Below, one piece after another: positions 26,252 through 38,208 of a DNA stretch of 64,000 nt (the stretch's first letter is position 1; each line of letters begins with the position of its first letter). The DNA comes from Pilatotrama ljubarskyi (taxonomy: Eukaryota; Basidiomycota; Agaricomycetes; Polyporales; Polyporaceae). Location: positions 380,808 through 444,807 of the forward strand of contig MU277671.1 in the NCBI GenBank assembly GCA_022385805.1, written 5' to 3'. A model generated the notes under the pieces. The model saw only the letters and a program-made list of their open reading frames with translations. It searched no databases and was not told where the DNA came from. Both the position numbers and the translations under genes were made by a program.

Positions 26252-29137
26252 ATGGTCGTTTTCGCAAGCTGGCAGTGTAGGCTGCTCCTGATACCTCTGC
26301 TAGTTCTCCAAGTGCTATCTCTGAAGCTGCCGCCGTTGGTGCCCGCAGTCCATGACAGCTTCTTTGACAGCGAGTCTGCTTCTTTTCGACTGCCTAGACA
26401 TGTCCGCATCGTCGTGGACGAGCGGGACGCTCATTCGACAAAGGATAACGGTCTCACTCTGATTCCTCCGACGCTCCTGAACTTCTCACAGACCTTCAAG
26501 TCCGATCTGGAAACATTGTTCCCACAGACGACCGTCTCGCTCTCCACCGGCGATGTGCAAGAGTCGCTCAATGTCCCAGGGGTTATCTCATTCCTCCTGT
26601 CGGACAGCCTGCGTTCCTGTCATGCCGATGGTTCTCCCACCACCGAGGGCTATGAACTGGAAGTCTCACCCACGAATGTCCGGATAACAGGCGCAGGCAG
26701 TAAAGGGGCGTTTTGGGCCACTCGTACACTGCTTCAGGGCCTCGTTCTCACAGGCGGACAATTTCCGACGGGCAAGATCGTGGACAAGCCTGACTGGCGG
26801 ACACGGGGGTTCATGCTGGGTGGGCCGAAGTCGTGTTCATTCCGCCGCTGTCACTAACGTCCGATGTACAGACGTGGGTAGGCAGTGGTACCCGATCACC
26901 TTCCTCCAGGACTTGTGCACGTACGCCTCCTGGTTCAAGATCAGTGAATTCGTGAGTAGGCGCGTGAGCTGCGGTAATAGTTGTTTCATGAAGCGTCTTT
27001 ATCGAACAGCACGTCCACCTCTCCGACAACGTCTCTCCGCGAGGCAACTTCAATGCATATGCCCGGTTCCGATTGCGACCTGAAGATCCAGCCTTGGCAG
27101 GGCTCACGCCGCATTTGAACGAGACGTACACCAGACAGGAGTTCGATGCTTTCCAGGCCGGGTGCGCTGCCCGCGGAGTTACGGTAAGCGTCGATCCATC
27201 TGTACTACTCCGCTCCGCCAACAATACAGCGTCCTTCCCTCAGGTTGTGCCCGAATTAGAGTCTGTGCGTGCTTGACGGCGGCTCGCCGTGCGTATCGTA
27301 TGATCTGACTAGTTCTTACTTACAATCGTATCTGTCAGCCTGGGCACGCATTGGTTATCACACAGTGGAAACCCGACCTTGCGCTCTCAACGGACCCGAC
27401 GCTGATCAACCTCACGGTACCCGACGCTATACCCACGATCAAATCCATATGGAAGGGTACGTCACATAGGTCATAAATAGGAGGAGGGCTGCGCTCAGAT
27501 TCGTCTGGTGTCACTATAGAATTTTTGCCCTGGTTCCATACCAGTAAGTCTGCTCTGCCGCGATTATGCGACGGCGTAGCTGACCCCGCAATGGCAGAGC
27601 AAGTGTCCATCGGCGCCGATGAGTACAACGCGTCTTTGGCAGATGACTACAACAACTTCGTCAACGAGATGGTGGGTCACTAACTAGAGCGAAGATTCTC
27701 AGCCTCACGTCGTACTAGAGCGATTTCATTGGCCAAGAAAGCGAAAAGACCATCCGGCTTTGGGGCACGCGCGAGCCGTCTAACCGCACGTCCGTCAGCA
27801 AAAACATCACAGTTCAGCACTGGTGACTGTCTACACTGTGTTCCGCGTCACCTATGCCCGTGCTGATGTCTTGTTCGCAGGGACTTCGGCGACGATGACC
27901 CGTTTGAGCTCATCCGGTCTGGATACGATGTCATCAACAGGTGAGTCGCGCCGCAGATGGACCGGGGTCGGTCTATACTCCGTCGAAGACAATGCAGTGC
28001 TGACCGATGCCGACCGGGAAATGTCAGCGAGGACTCGTTCCAGTACATCGTCATGAAGCAGGTCCGTCGGCATTTGTCATTCGGCGCCGGGCGTTACGGT
28101 ATTGACGGGAATATCACAGTCGGGCTCCTTCCCTCAGAGTCTGAACCAGACCCGGCTTTGGGATGGTGCAAATACGGACATTGGTGGGATATGGGACCCA
28201 CATGTGTTTGACCGAGGTCAGTCACGTCGACTCCAGCGTACCGTAAATCAGTGACGAATCTGACATCGGACTTAGGGAATGCTTCCAATAATCCTAGCAT
28301 AACAAACCCACGGCTCAAAGGCGCGATCATGGTGTGCACTCTACGCTTTAGTCAACCATGGTCTGCAAAGTCTTAACCCCGAGCACATAGGCTGCATGGA
28401 ACGACCACGGTCCGACCGCTAGTACGTTTCTGGAGGCGTTCTATGCCATTAAGGAGGGCCTCCCAGTAGTCGCAAGCGCCGGGTGGCAAGCCGCCTCTCG
28501 CCTCAACCACCTCACCCATGCACAGTTCCTGGCGGCGTTCCCGCAGCTCGAGGGTGCCGCGCCGGGGCAGAATCTTGACCGCCGCATCCCGAGTCAGGGC
28601 GCGGTAGTCGTCGACTACGATCTGTCACACCTGGCTGCGGCTCCGTCCGGCAGGGTGCAAGATCGGAGCGGAAATGGCTACGACGCGCGTTTGGATAATG
28701 GCGTGCTGCATACACCGCTCGGTAGCAAGGGCCATAACTATACTCTCCTCCTCCGCGCGAGACTGGGCGACGCGCCGGGCACATTGCTCTCCGGTCCAGA
28801 CGACTCCTTTGGATTGGAGCTGCTTCCCGGCGGTGGCCTGACGCTGGCTTTCACGTCCTCCAACATCACCTATCTGCTCTCAAACTCCACGCTCCCTTCT
28901 CGACGGGCCAGCGCCGTTCAGGACCTCGTACTGACAGGCACGGAACATGGTACTTCTGCATTCGTCGACGACGTGCATGTGGGCGACTTCCTCATCTCAA
29001 TCGATCAAACAACCGTACTTGAGCCAATGGCCTTCGTAGCCCCAGTGCAGACCATAGGAGGGAAAGGGATCAGATTGGAAAGGTTCGTGTTGTGGGATGG
29101 GATACAGAGCATTACGACGATACAGAAAGCAAAGTAG
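26252..29137 (+). CDS. Secreted beta-N-acetylhexosaminidase, GH20
   Basis: Removes terminal N-acetylhexosamine from chitin oligomers or glycans, outside the cell. Signal peptide of about 24 residues (LLLIPLLVLQVLSL). The GH20 N-terminal domain includes YELEVSPTNVRITGAGSKGAFWATRTLLQGL. The barrel follows, with FHVHLSDNVSP, VVPELESPGHALV and the catalytic Asp-Glu pair in SIGADEYN, then VQHWDFGDDDPF. Substrate-assisted catalysis uses that Asp-Glu. After the barrel (GAIMAAWNDHGPTASTFLEAFY) a C-terminal beta-sandwich of about 180 residues resembling a laminin-G/concanavalin fold occurs (VVVDYDLSHL...RSGNGYDARLDNG). About ten exons; the join ATGAAGCAG/TCGGGC (intron about 28060-28119) restores the usual FPQSLNQTR segment. 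Potential N-glycosylation sites are frequent. Confidence 0.87.
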
Positions 29138-29525
29138 AGCCAGTCATGAACGACGCACGCCATACAATGTGACGTGTGCTAATGGATAGCGTATTCGGAA
29201 AGAGACCTGGACATGAATGGAATACCGTCGAGACTGGCGCCACTGGGTAACTACAACGGATCCCGGCTACCTACGACTATGAAGTAAGAGACAAGCTGAG
29301 CACCAGCGAGAAACGCATTCCTAAATTACCTTGTGCGCGCGGGTACATCGAACTAGCGTAATCTAGTAACTGTAGCGACCGTGGAGTGATAGTCTGCAGT
29401 CTCGAGGCCGTACAGCCACCACTCGACGGACGATATCCTGATTATAACTTACGCCCCCAGTATCGAGCTCGCCATGGTCGGATGGCGAGCTCGATACCGA
29501 ACACGTAGCGCACAATCTGTCCGCA
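29138..29525. other. Tail-to-tail intergenic region with a hairpin
   Basis: 388 bases between the GH20 stop and the stop of the RNase III-like gene. It holds both 3' UTRs and the perfect inverted repeat at 29460-29497 listed separately. Confidence 0.5.
29460..29497. repeat. Perfect 16-bp inverted repeat with 6-nt loop
   Basis: Left arm 29460-29475 (GTATCGAGCTCGCCAT), loop GGTCGG 29476-29481, right arm 29482-29497 its exact reverse complement. It lies about 30 nt past the inferred stop of the dsRBD gene, so the transcript would carry a stable 16-bp hairpin in its 3' UTR. It could act in 3'-end formation, stability or as a protein-binding site; the role is inference. Confidence 0.85.
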
Positions 29526-30931
29526 CTAGATTGCAGTAGTGCAATGTATCCGCGTGTCGGCTGCGTAGGCGCGTTCGAGTCCATGTCATACACCTAGCAT
29601 ACTCGTTTGAGCTGGAGCACATCACAGACAGGAAGGGCAATGACTCACGGGGTGCCCATCCCATAGCGTGATACGCTTGGCGTGCAGCTTCTTCCTTCGC
29701 AAGCTGCTTGCTCGGCCCAGTACCGACGCCCTTCTCGATTCCATTGACTGCGGTTAGAGTCATTGGTTAGCATACGTCAAGATTGGAGTATGTCGGATGC
29801 GCACCGAGGCATTGCACAGTCCATCGGCCTGCATGAGCGGGCCCGGAGAACTGGGCGGGATACTGGACCTCCAGCCGACGTTGCTGCGCAGTCTGGTTGA
29901 ACAAGGGAAGGAAGGCGGAGTGAGGCTGTGCAGGAGCGAGCGGGTTATGGGGGAGTGGCGGCGGAGGCACTGCAGGGGGCGGCGGCGGAGGGGGCTGACC
30001 GAACATTGCATGCTGCTGGGGCTGTTGAAAGTAGCCGGCCTGAGGCTGACCGTAACCCATTCCCATCCCCATCCCCATGCCCGACTCCACCTTGACTCTT
30101 TTGTACTCTGGCTCTGCATACGCCGCCTGAGGAGCTGGTGGTTGGGCCTGGGCCTGGGGATCGACGAGGGCTGCGATCCAGTCTCGGACCGCCTTGTAGC
30201 CTCCTCCGACGAACACCGCCCCGACGTAAGAATTGAAGAGGATACGAGTTTCCTACCGTGTCATGAGCGGTCGCACGATGTCAATGCTGTAGGGTGAAAG
30301 CGTACCTCCGACGACTTCATATCCACCTCGGCCGGATGGCGCACCTTGTCTCTCCACCTGTACCCCTCGACCCACTTCTCTACTCTCTCCTGCAACGTCT
30401 GTTGAACCTGTTGCTACGCGGCGTGTTCGTTGAGCATCAAAGAGCAGACATTCTGAGGTTGCTCACCCTCAAGTCGTCGGCCTTGAGCATCGGCCTCTTG
30501 TTGAACAGAACATCGGTATAAGCAGCTTCCAAGACTTTGTTGCCTAGAACCTCGAGCCGTTGTCCGTCGCCGTAGGGTGAATCGCTGTTCAGAGGCGCGC
30601 CCGAGAACTTCATGCTCCGATGCACGAATATCTCAAGCATAGCTTCGCCGTCGATTTTTGGGGGTGTAGGTAGGTCAGAATCCATCGTGATTGAAGCAGA
30701 ACGAGAACGCTTCAAGTTGGGAGAGGGGCTGTAAGATTTCGCTGGTGCGGAGGCAGAGGTACACGTGCCGGAATCTGAGAGAGTGGTTAAAATACGGGTT
30801 GTGGACCGCCGCAGCAGCTTGCGGGACTGCATGTTATACGGCGTACCTGGGCGTGCTGCGGTAGTAGAAGCTCCGTTGCTCGTAGATGCGTCAGATGCCG
30901 CGCTGTACCCGTTCCCCGCTCCGAGAGTCAT
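29526..30931 (-). CDS. RNase III-like domain plus dsRBD, predicted non-catalytic
   Basis: From ATG 30931: a Ser/Thr-rich leader of about 90 residues, then an RNase III fold (LEIFVHRSMKF, QRLEVLGNKVLEAAYTDVLF, ETRILFNSYVGAVFVGGG). A Pro/Gln-rich linker with a GMGMGMGMG repeat follows, then a double-stranded RNA-binding domain ending IEKGVGTGPSKQLAKEEAARQAYHAMGW. In active RNase III the first signature is ERLEFLGD and the second D-x2-E-A. Here the first Glu is Gln, the Asp is Asn and the second acidic pair is missing, so cleavage is unlikely and an RNA-binding or scaffold role is inferred. Mitoribosomal mL44/Mrpl3 is a known non-catalytic relative, but this protein lacks an obvious mitochondrial presequence. 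The last exon adds only about a dozen residues to the stop at 29526-29528. About 390 residues. Confidence 0.75.
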
Positions 30932-31334
30932 CGTGGTTTGTGCGCGAGAGTTGTGCCAGCGTAGGTCGCCACTACGGGTCTATGCACGGGCGTTGCGGAA
31001 GCGATGGCTCGGCGACAGCAATCTGCTTTGAGCGGCATGCTGCAGCATCTCAACGCCTTTCCGCAGCGAGAGCCACAAAGCGGCTTGGGGGCTGAGTTGG
31101 AACTGCGCAAGAGCTCTATAAATTCTACAATCGGATACGAACTACAGGCGTTCGCCGCAAGTACCGTACAGTGACTATTGACTAACTAGTTGTGGCCGCT
31201 ACATCTACAATAAGGCCTGTCCCGAATACGTATGATAGTAATGACGCGCAGCAGAAAGTACGACAGATGGCGCAGCCCTGGCCATGGAATGACAGGTCGG
31301 CTTGCCAGCAAACGACTCATGTGCTACGAAAGTG
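30932..31334 (-). other. Intergenic region between two minus-strand genes
   Basis: 403 bases: the 3' end of the large remodeller gene and the promoter of the RNase III-like gene. Nothing further recognised. Confidence 0.45.
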
Positions 31335-34300
31335 CTACGAGTCGCTCAGATCAATGACCGATCCGGACGATGCAGCCGCTGTCTTCGCAGCAGTGGATGC
31401 TCGTCTCTGCTGCTTAGCCATGATGTTGCGCAGAACATCCACCACGGGGCTATGGGCAGGATCATGCGACAGCCGGCGGATGGCTTCGGAGATCCTGTTG
31501 GCCAGCATTGCTGTCAGCGCACCTTGCCGTCATCGGAGAGTATCAAACATTACCGTGACGGGCCCTTCGCAACCACAGGACAGTCCTTGATTAGATGGTG
31601 GGGAGTTCGACCGCAAACAGGGCATGCTGACTGGCCTTGCAGTTCCTTTGCCTTCTTTGCTTTTGGAGGTTCGCCAACGGGTACAGGGGAGGGTGGTCGT
31701 TTGGAAGAACTGGCGATAGCATTCACGGGCTTGGAGATGCGCGGAATCGCTGGGGGTATCTGGGCTGCAGTGATGGACGACCTAGAGGCAGACTGGTTGG
31801 TATGCAGCACACCGTTCTTTGAAGGTCCTGCAGTTGGCTGTGTCCCGGTAGAAGGAGGCGGGGCCGCAGGAAGGGGTTTTTGAACGTCCGTCCTTGGCTT
31901 CTTGTGAAGGGGGACTGCAGATGGTTGTGGGGGCGCTTCGACGAGATGCAGCGGTTGCCCGTAAATGAGGTTGATCTTTCCGAGTCGGTGAAGGGTCTCA
32001 TCGATCACCCGGATAGCAGCACGCTGTTGGTACGTAGCAAGTCATTCAACGCACCATTCAGGCGAGGCGTAAATCGGAAGAACTCACCCGTTCCTCGATC
32101 GTCTCGTCTCCTGCATGCTGCATCAGCATCAGCCGGTATTGCGCTAAATTCTCCGGGCTCTCCGTCATCGAACAGTGCCCGGGCCGATGTATCTTGCCGC
32201 ATAAGCCGCAGAAGTCGCCTTGCTGACGTCCGGAGGCTTTGGGTCGGTTATGTATCGGTGACAACGTCCTGGACGTAAGATCGGGGTGCCTGGAGCGCGA
32301 GGACGCTTGGTGATCTGCACCGTTCCCGGAAGCGAGAGGCACCTGAGGGCTCGACCTGCGGACCTCCAGCATCTGAATGTCGTCCATGTCCATAGCTGCC
32401 TCCGTCGCATCATCCGACTCCGATACGACATCTGACACTGCTGCACGGAAGTCCGAATCGTCCGACTCTGCTGATTTGCCCCTCGATTTCTTCCTCTTTC
32501 GCGCCTTGTTCTGGTCCTTTATGGGGGTATCTCCAAGATCCAAGCTTTGCTGTGGCAACGTCAGAGAAAGAGCCGAGAAAGGGCTATTGAGGCCATCTAC
32601 CTGAGGAAATACAGCAGCGGCTTTGCGCCGCACCCCACGGCCGGTGACTTCCTTCTCTCGTTCCTTAGCACGCTCGGTGGCGATAAGCTGAAGCGCCTTC
32701 GCCCACGAATCTGCTTCCTCTGGGTTCTCCGCAACATCGTCTGGCAGGTCTTCCAAGCCATCTTTGTCCGCCGACCAGACCTTGGCGAACGCGAAGAGGG
32801 ACCCGGCCTCTGATTCCGGTTCTACTTGATCGCCTTCCTTCTCCGTCTTCTCGATGAGATTGTCGATGTCGTGCTCCGAGTCTGCGATGCAGTGTGAGCA
32901 TAAAGTCTGGAACGAACGGCCGCATTAAGCTCACAATGGATCTCTCTGGCTGCGCTCTCCTCATTCTCTTCAAACAGCGCCTTCGCACCGAACATCAGAA
33001 TTGACTGCACGTCTTCCTTCGTACCGCTCTCGTCGTCCATTTTCTGTACGATGAGATGATCGAGCACGAGCTTCTTCTTTCCCGTCTGCATGATGCGTTC
33101 TGAGAGAACGCGAACACATTGAGTATGGGGTGACGTCACGGGAGGATGACATACCCTCGGCAGAGTCCTTGACCATAAGCTTGAAGACCAGCACCGTCTT
33201 CTTCTGGCCGAAACGATGCGCACGGGCTATGGCCTAATACAGCATCAGTGTACGGTTTTCCCTGTCGAAACATCAGAGCCTCACTTGAAGATCCTGTAAT
33301 TGAAGTCAGCATTGATCACAGCTCGAAGAAATGTGAGACGTACCTGGTGAGGGTTGAAGTCAGGGTCGAAGATGATAACGGTGTCCGCACTCCACAAGTT
33401 GATGCCGACACCGCCCGCACGCGTTGTGAGAAGATAGATGAAGATGTCGGAGTCCGGCTTATTGAACTCGTCCATTCCCTTCTGGCGATCGGCTTGCTTG
33501 GTATTGCCATCCTGCGCGAACGGAGATGAGTTTGCAGGTGCATACGGCATGTCTGACCACTCACAAGGCGTAGATACTTGATGCCTTCACCGACCAAGAA
33601 GTCCTCGATGATGTCCAGAGCGATCACGAACTAGACTACATGTGAGCAAGCGCATGGTGCAAGATCGCTGCCGCGGATACCTGACTGAAAAGAAGGACAC
33701 GATGGCCCCTGGCGCGCAACTTGGGGAGCAGCATCTTCAGAAGACGCAACTTCGCGCTTGCCCCTACCAGCCTGTCATGAGTCTCTTGAGGTGACAGACC
33801 CCGTGGCTCGATGGTGTCGGAGACCAGGTACGGATGCTGGATGCACTTGCGCAGTTGCATCAGCATGTTATTCATGTTCGACTTCGTGATTGCGTTGCTG
33901 CCCTTGGACGCCCCTGTGCCTTCAGCGAGACTGCTTAAAATCTCGAGGTTTTGACCTATGGATGATTAGCTGATGAACGGGCATGAACTGGTAAACAGTA
34001 TATTACGCACTGAGAATCGACCGATAGATCTCCTTCTGGAGAGGAGCCATGCTGACAGGGACAATCACCTCATTCTATAGACCGCATCTCAACAATCACT
34101 CGCGGGTACTCGAAGACTGGCAGAACCCATACCTTGGGGGGCAGTTGCAAGACTTCGGACTTGATACGGCGCAGGAAGTACGGCTTCAGTCGGACGTGCA
34201 GCTCCTTGACCAGCTCGTCTGTGAGCTCTTCGTACTGCTTCGACAGCTGCTCCAGGTCTCGCCATTCCGCCGGGTCCAAGAAGTTCATGAGGTTGAATAA

Positions 34301-37300
34301 CTCTCGGATGTTGTTGTTCAACGGTGTCTATCATCCGTGCATCTTGCCGTCAATGATACTGAAGGTAAGACCCGGTAGACGATACTTACACCGGTCATGA
34401 TGATACGATGAAAGCTGTTCAACTCCTTCAGCCTTTTGAAAATGAGACTTGCGTCGCTCTTGACTGCATGTCCGCCGGTCAGCCGATGAGTCTGCGGCAG
34501 AAGATCGCGTCACTCACGTCGCTGTCCTTCATCCACGACGAGAACCTCCCAGCGTGGCATGCTCTTGAAAACAGGCGTAAACTCCTTGACGTTTGTGACG
34601 GTCTCATACGTGGTGACGAGGACGTGGTACTTCGCGCCCGTTGTGCCACTGGCAGGATGAGAGTGGAAGAGCTCGAACTTCTTGATAATTTCGCGTGCTT
34701 TGGCCTCTCCATAGAAAGGGACGACACGAAGCTTCGGAGCCCATCGCTCAAATTCACGGACCCAATTTGTGATGGTAGAGTTTGGCACGACGACTAATGC
34801 CGGAAAGCAGTTGAAAGTGGAGGCAATGTAGCCGATGAAGGTTACGATCTGTACTGTCTTGCCCTGAAGGAGAATGAGTTAGTCCAACCAATTGAGCAGA
34901 TATTTAACGCGACCCTACAAGACCCATCTCGTCAGCGAGGATGCAGTTCTGCGAGATGTTCCAGTTGTGGCAGAGCCAATTGACGCCTTCGACTTGGAAG
35001 GGCATAAGCTTCAACTGAGAGCTTTGACCGAGATCCGGTTGTGACTCTGTCGTGAACTTCTGTCTTTTGAGCCATGCAGGACCCGCCTTCGCAATTTCTT
35101 GCTTCTTGTCGCGCAAGGGCACGGTCACAGACTGCGCAAATAGGAAGCGCGTGAAAGCGTCGCGATAAGCGGCATAGCCTGGGTCAGATGGACGAGGGGG
35201 TGAGTCCCAGGAGGCTAAATCGAATCGTAAGTTCCCGGAGACAGGAAAGAGCGACCGTCAGATCACATACCGTCATCGTAACCGAGGTCCCCCCACTTAA
35301 AGAATGCCCAAGCAACTCTACTTGCATGCTTCTCACTCAGCTTCTCCTTCGTGAGCGACTCAAACTCCTCGACTGTGACCATCATATCTGAGCCGGGCTC
35401 TTCCCCGTGCTCGTATGCGGACTCCCGAGCTGCCAGCATCCGAGGGTCACCTAGGTCGTCGGCACCGCCATCTTCCTCGTCACTCTCCACTCTCCCCTTC
35501 TTGGCCTTGCCCCTCACAGCCTTGCGCGGGCGCCAGAGGCGGATGTCGAGCACGCGATCCACTGTCTTCCATGCCCGGGGGATCTTGCGCTCCGCGTCAG
35601 GGTTAGGGAACAGAGGGGAGGACTGCTCTTCGTCTTTGGCGCCTTGCAGGGCCCCTTGGGAGTCGTCGCCAGCTATATCGAATGTCGCCACCTCGCCACC
35701 GTCGCTCGTCGATAGCTGCTGCTCGGAGACGGGATCAGGCAGTAGGGGAATTTTAGTGCCGCCTTGAAGAAAATTCTTCAGCTTCGTCTGGGCCATTGCG
35801 AGGAGCCAGCCATGCGGAACCCATTCTACCCGGCAGTAACTCCGGTCGACCCACTTGACGAGGTACTCTCGGGGAAGCATGGCTTTCCAGTTAAGGGGTT
35901 CATCCGGAGCGCGAGGAGGTTCGACAGCGTTCTCTGGATACGGTCGCCATGCCAGAATGTGCTCAACCTGATAGACATAGGACACGCAGTCCGCACACCT
36001 CCAACCAGTGTGGTGTTGATAGTAGCGTGCCAGCTCAGCAGGTGAGGTATCGTCAGGGTCGTAGTGATCCGGCACAGGCAGGTGAGCGTAGTGAGCAAGA
36101 CGTCTGCAAGTAAAGCATCTGAAGAGCAGCTCGCGCGGGACGTCGTCCTCGTTCTCATCGGCAGGAGGTTGGGCGAGTGCAGCAAGAGAGCCGTTCGCGT
36201 CGGCCATAGCAACGTCGGGTGCGGGGGTGGACGAAGTCGGGTCTTGTGGGGTAGCAGACTGTGTCCCCTGGGCGAATTGGTCAGGTTCAAGGGCGACTTC
36301 TTTGCATCCCATGCATATGCCCCCTTTCATGCACGACCCGCAGATGAACTCGGTTGTCTGATAGGTATCGAGTCCCAAACGCTTCTGTGGCTCGGGACCG
36401 GAGGACCCAGCCTCACGCCAGCTCGCTTTGTCACGTTCCAGGGCTGCTCGAAGGATCTCGTCGCGTTGGGTCTTCGCGAGACAACCCCAGTGTGCGGCGA
36501 CAGGACACTTGAGGCTAGACTATATGTGAGCGATGTGCATGTTCCCCGCTTGCCGAATAGTATACTAACCATCGCACCCAGCCGCCAAGGTTATTCAGTC
36601 TCGTCTCTTCGTCCTCAGACTCATCGTCCTCATTCTTCCGCCGCTGCTTCCCCTTCTTCGCCGCTTTCTTCAACTGTTCGTGAGCCGGTGGCGTGTGGCA
36701 CTTCTCGCAAATGCTCCTGTGCGCAATCAGCGGCGCGAGCTCTTCGTCCTCCTCTTCGTCATACTGAAGGTCAGCAACTACGCGGAAGTGACCGTAGGCG
36801 GGTCGTGAAGCCTTTCCGCGAACGACCTTCTTCTTCTGGGCTTTCTTGCCGGATCGTGGAGCCTCAGAATCGTCGTCGACCAGTTGCGCATCTTCGAAGT
36901 CTTCGTCGTCTAGGTTGGTCCTCTTGCTCTTCCTAGCCCGCGTCGATCTTCGCGTTGGAGCTGCGATCTCTTGCACGTCACTGTCACTCTCAGAGCCGTG
37001 TACGAGGATCGCACGTCCAGACCGTGTCTTCTTAGGACTGAACGGCAAGGTACTTCCCAGCTTCTCATTCGCGCTGGCGGCTGCGGCGCGTGTGCTCCGC
37101 CGTGTCGAAGTTGCGGGATGTCGGTCTGAGCCCTCGTCTGACACCATGTCTTGAGCTAGCTCATCAGAGCTGTATTCTTCGGATGGCACTCTACGCGATG
37201 CAGGCCTATCTCCACGTCCGGGAATCTTGAGAGTCAAAGTATCTTCCCGAGAGCCAGGGTGCACGTAGAAGGAAGTGGGCTTGAAGGGGGGCAGGGTACC

Positions 37301-37930
37301 AAGATCTTTGGACTCCTCTACGTCGCAGCGAAGGGGATGAGTAAGGACTAAGGTACGAAGAGTTGATACCTACCGTAGCTCTGTACGATGTCCGGACGGC
37401 GAGCCTCCAAAGGGCGAGCCAGAACCTGACAGCAAGTTGGTGAGCCTTCCGTTGAACGACTGGGTCACATGAGAGGTATCATCACTCGTGAAAGCCTCAC
37501 GGTTCTCTTCGAGAACGGGGTGCAGAGCACCCCACAAGTTGCTGTGGGTGAGACAGGACCTCGGAGATATGCATACCTTGTAGACGGTCCCATCCTCGTA
37601 ACGAACGTAGAAGAATGACCTCCTTCCCTCCTTAGCCTCCCCAACTATACGCTCGATTCCATCATGGGAGAACTCGGCGTCAGATTCGAGCGTGTCTTCA
37701 GCCACAGACCTGTAGACTCCCTTGTGCTCGCTTGGCAGTGCAGGCACTTCTACACAGACGAACCCGGCATTTGGAAGTGTGTTGATCAATTCCGGGCTAT
37801 GAGAACCGTCGGCTGTAGACAAAGAACTATCTGCGGGAGCGGGCGCGTCGGTGGACGGCTCGCGGTCCTTGAGCGGCTCTGGCGAGAAGAGCAGTCTGAC
37901 GTCGGAGTGATCTGAGAGCGGCTCAGACAT
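31335..37930 (-). CDS. Mit1/CHD-type chromatin remodelling ATPase with PHD, chromodomain and zinc knuckles
   Basis: Large nuclear remodeller (about 1850 residues, roughly 18 introns). From ATG 37930: acidic, Ser-rich N-terminus; basic repeats ([11 protein letters not shown]); PHD-type cysteine clusters ([54 protein letters not shown]); a chromodomain-like segment [19 protein letters not shown]; then the SNF2 motor: [12 protein letters not shown], motif [15 protein letters not shown], motif II DEGQ, motif [16 protein letters not shown], motif [12 protein letters not shown], motif [15 protein letters not shown]. The C-terminus carries two zinc knuckle-like motifs ([13 protein letters not shown] and [15 protein letters not shown]) and ends VIDLSDS, a SUMO-interaction-like sequence. 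PHD, chromo, SNF2 and C-terminal zinc motifs in this order recall fission yeast Mit1 of the SHREC silencing complex; orthology is inferred. Confidence 0.85.
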
Positions 37931-38208
37931 AGCGGGGCAGCTACCCCAGAGTCTAAGTCGGTCAAAAGGAGAGACGAGACGCGACGCGACGCGACGCGTG
38001 AATGCAGTGAGGAGGACGAAGAGGAGAAGAGAGAAACACGCCCCAGGGTCGGTGGCCAACGCGCTCAGGCAGACGCCGCGTCCATGCTGGCGGCCACAAA
38101 TTGCCATAAACGGCAACACTTGCCTCTTCGGGCAGAAGTGTAGCAACAATCATAGTATTAGCCGCGCTCACTCGTCCGCGTCGTCTGCCTGCCCTCTCTC
38201 CTCGCTCG
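37931..38208. promoter_or_regulatory. Divergent promoter, Mit1-like / SEC8, with GACGC repeats and an MCB-like box
   Basis: 278 bases between two start codons pointing apart. Four tandem GACGC units occur at 37978-37997 and continue into ACGCGT (37994-37999), which equals the MluI cell-cycle box bound by MBF-type factors in yeasts. Function here is inferred from motif identity only. Confidence 0.45.

Noticed and set aside
29560..29600. tRNA T-loop-like GTTCGAGTC
   Set aside because: No matching acceptor or anticodon stems around it; it lies inside an intron of the RNase III-like gene.
35263..36936. Plus-strand frames opposite the PHD and chromodomain region
   Set aside because: The minus strand carries the conserved cysteines and chromodomain; the plus frames match nothing.
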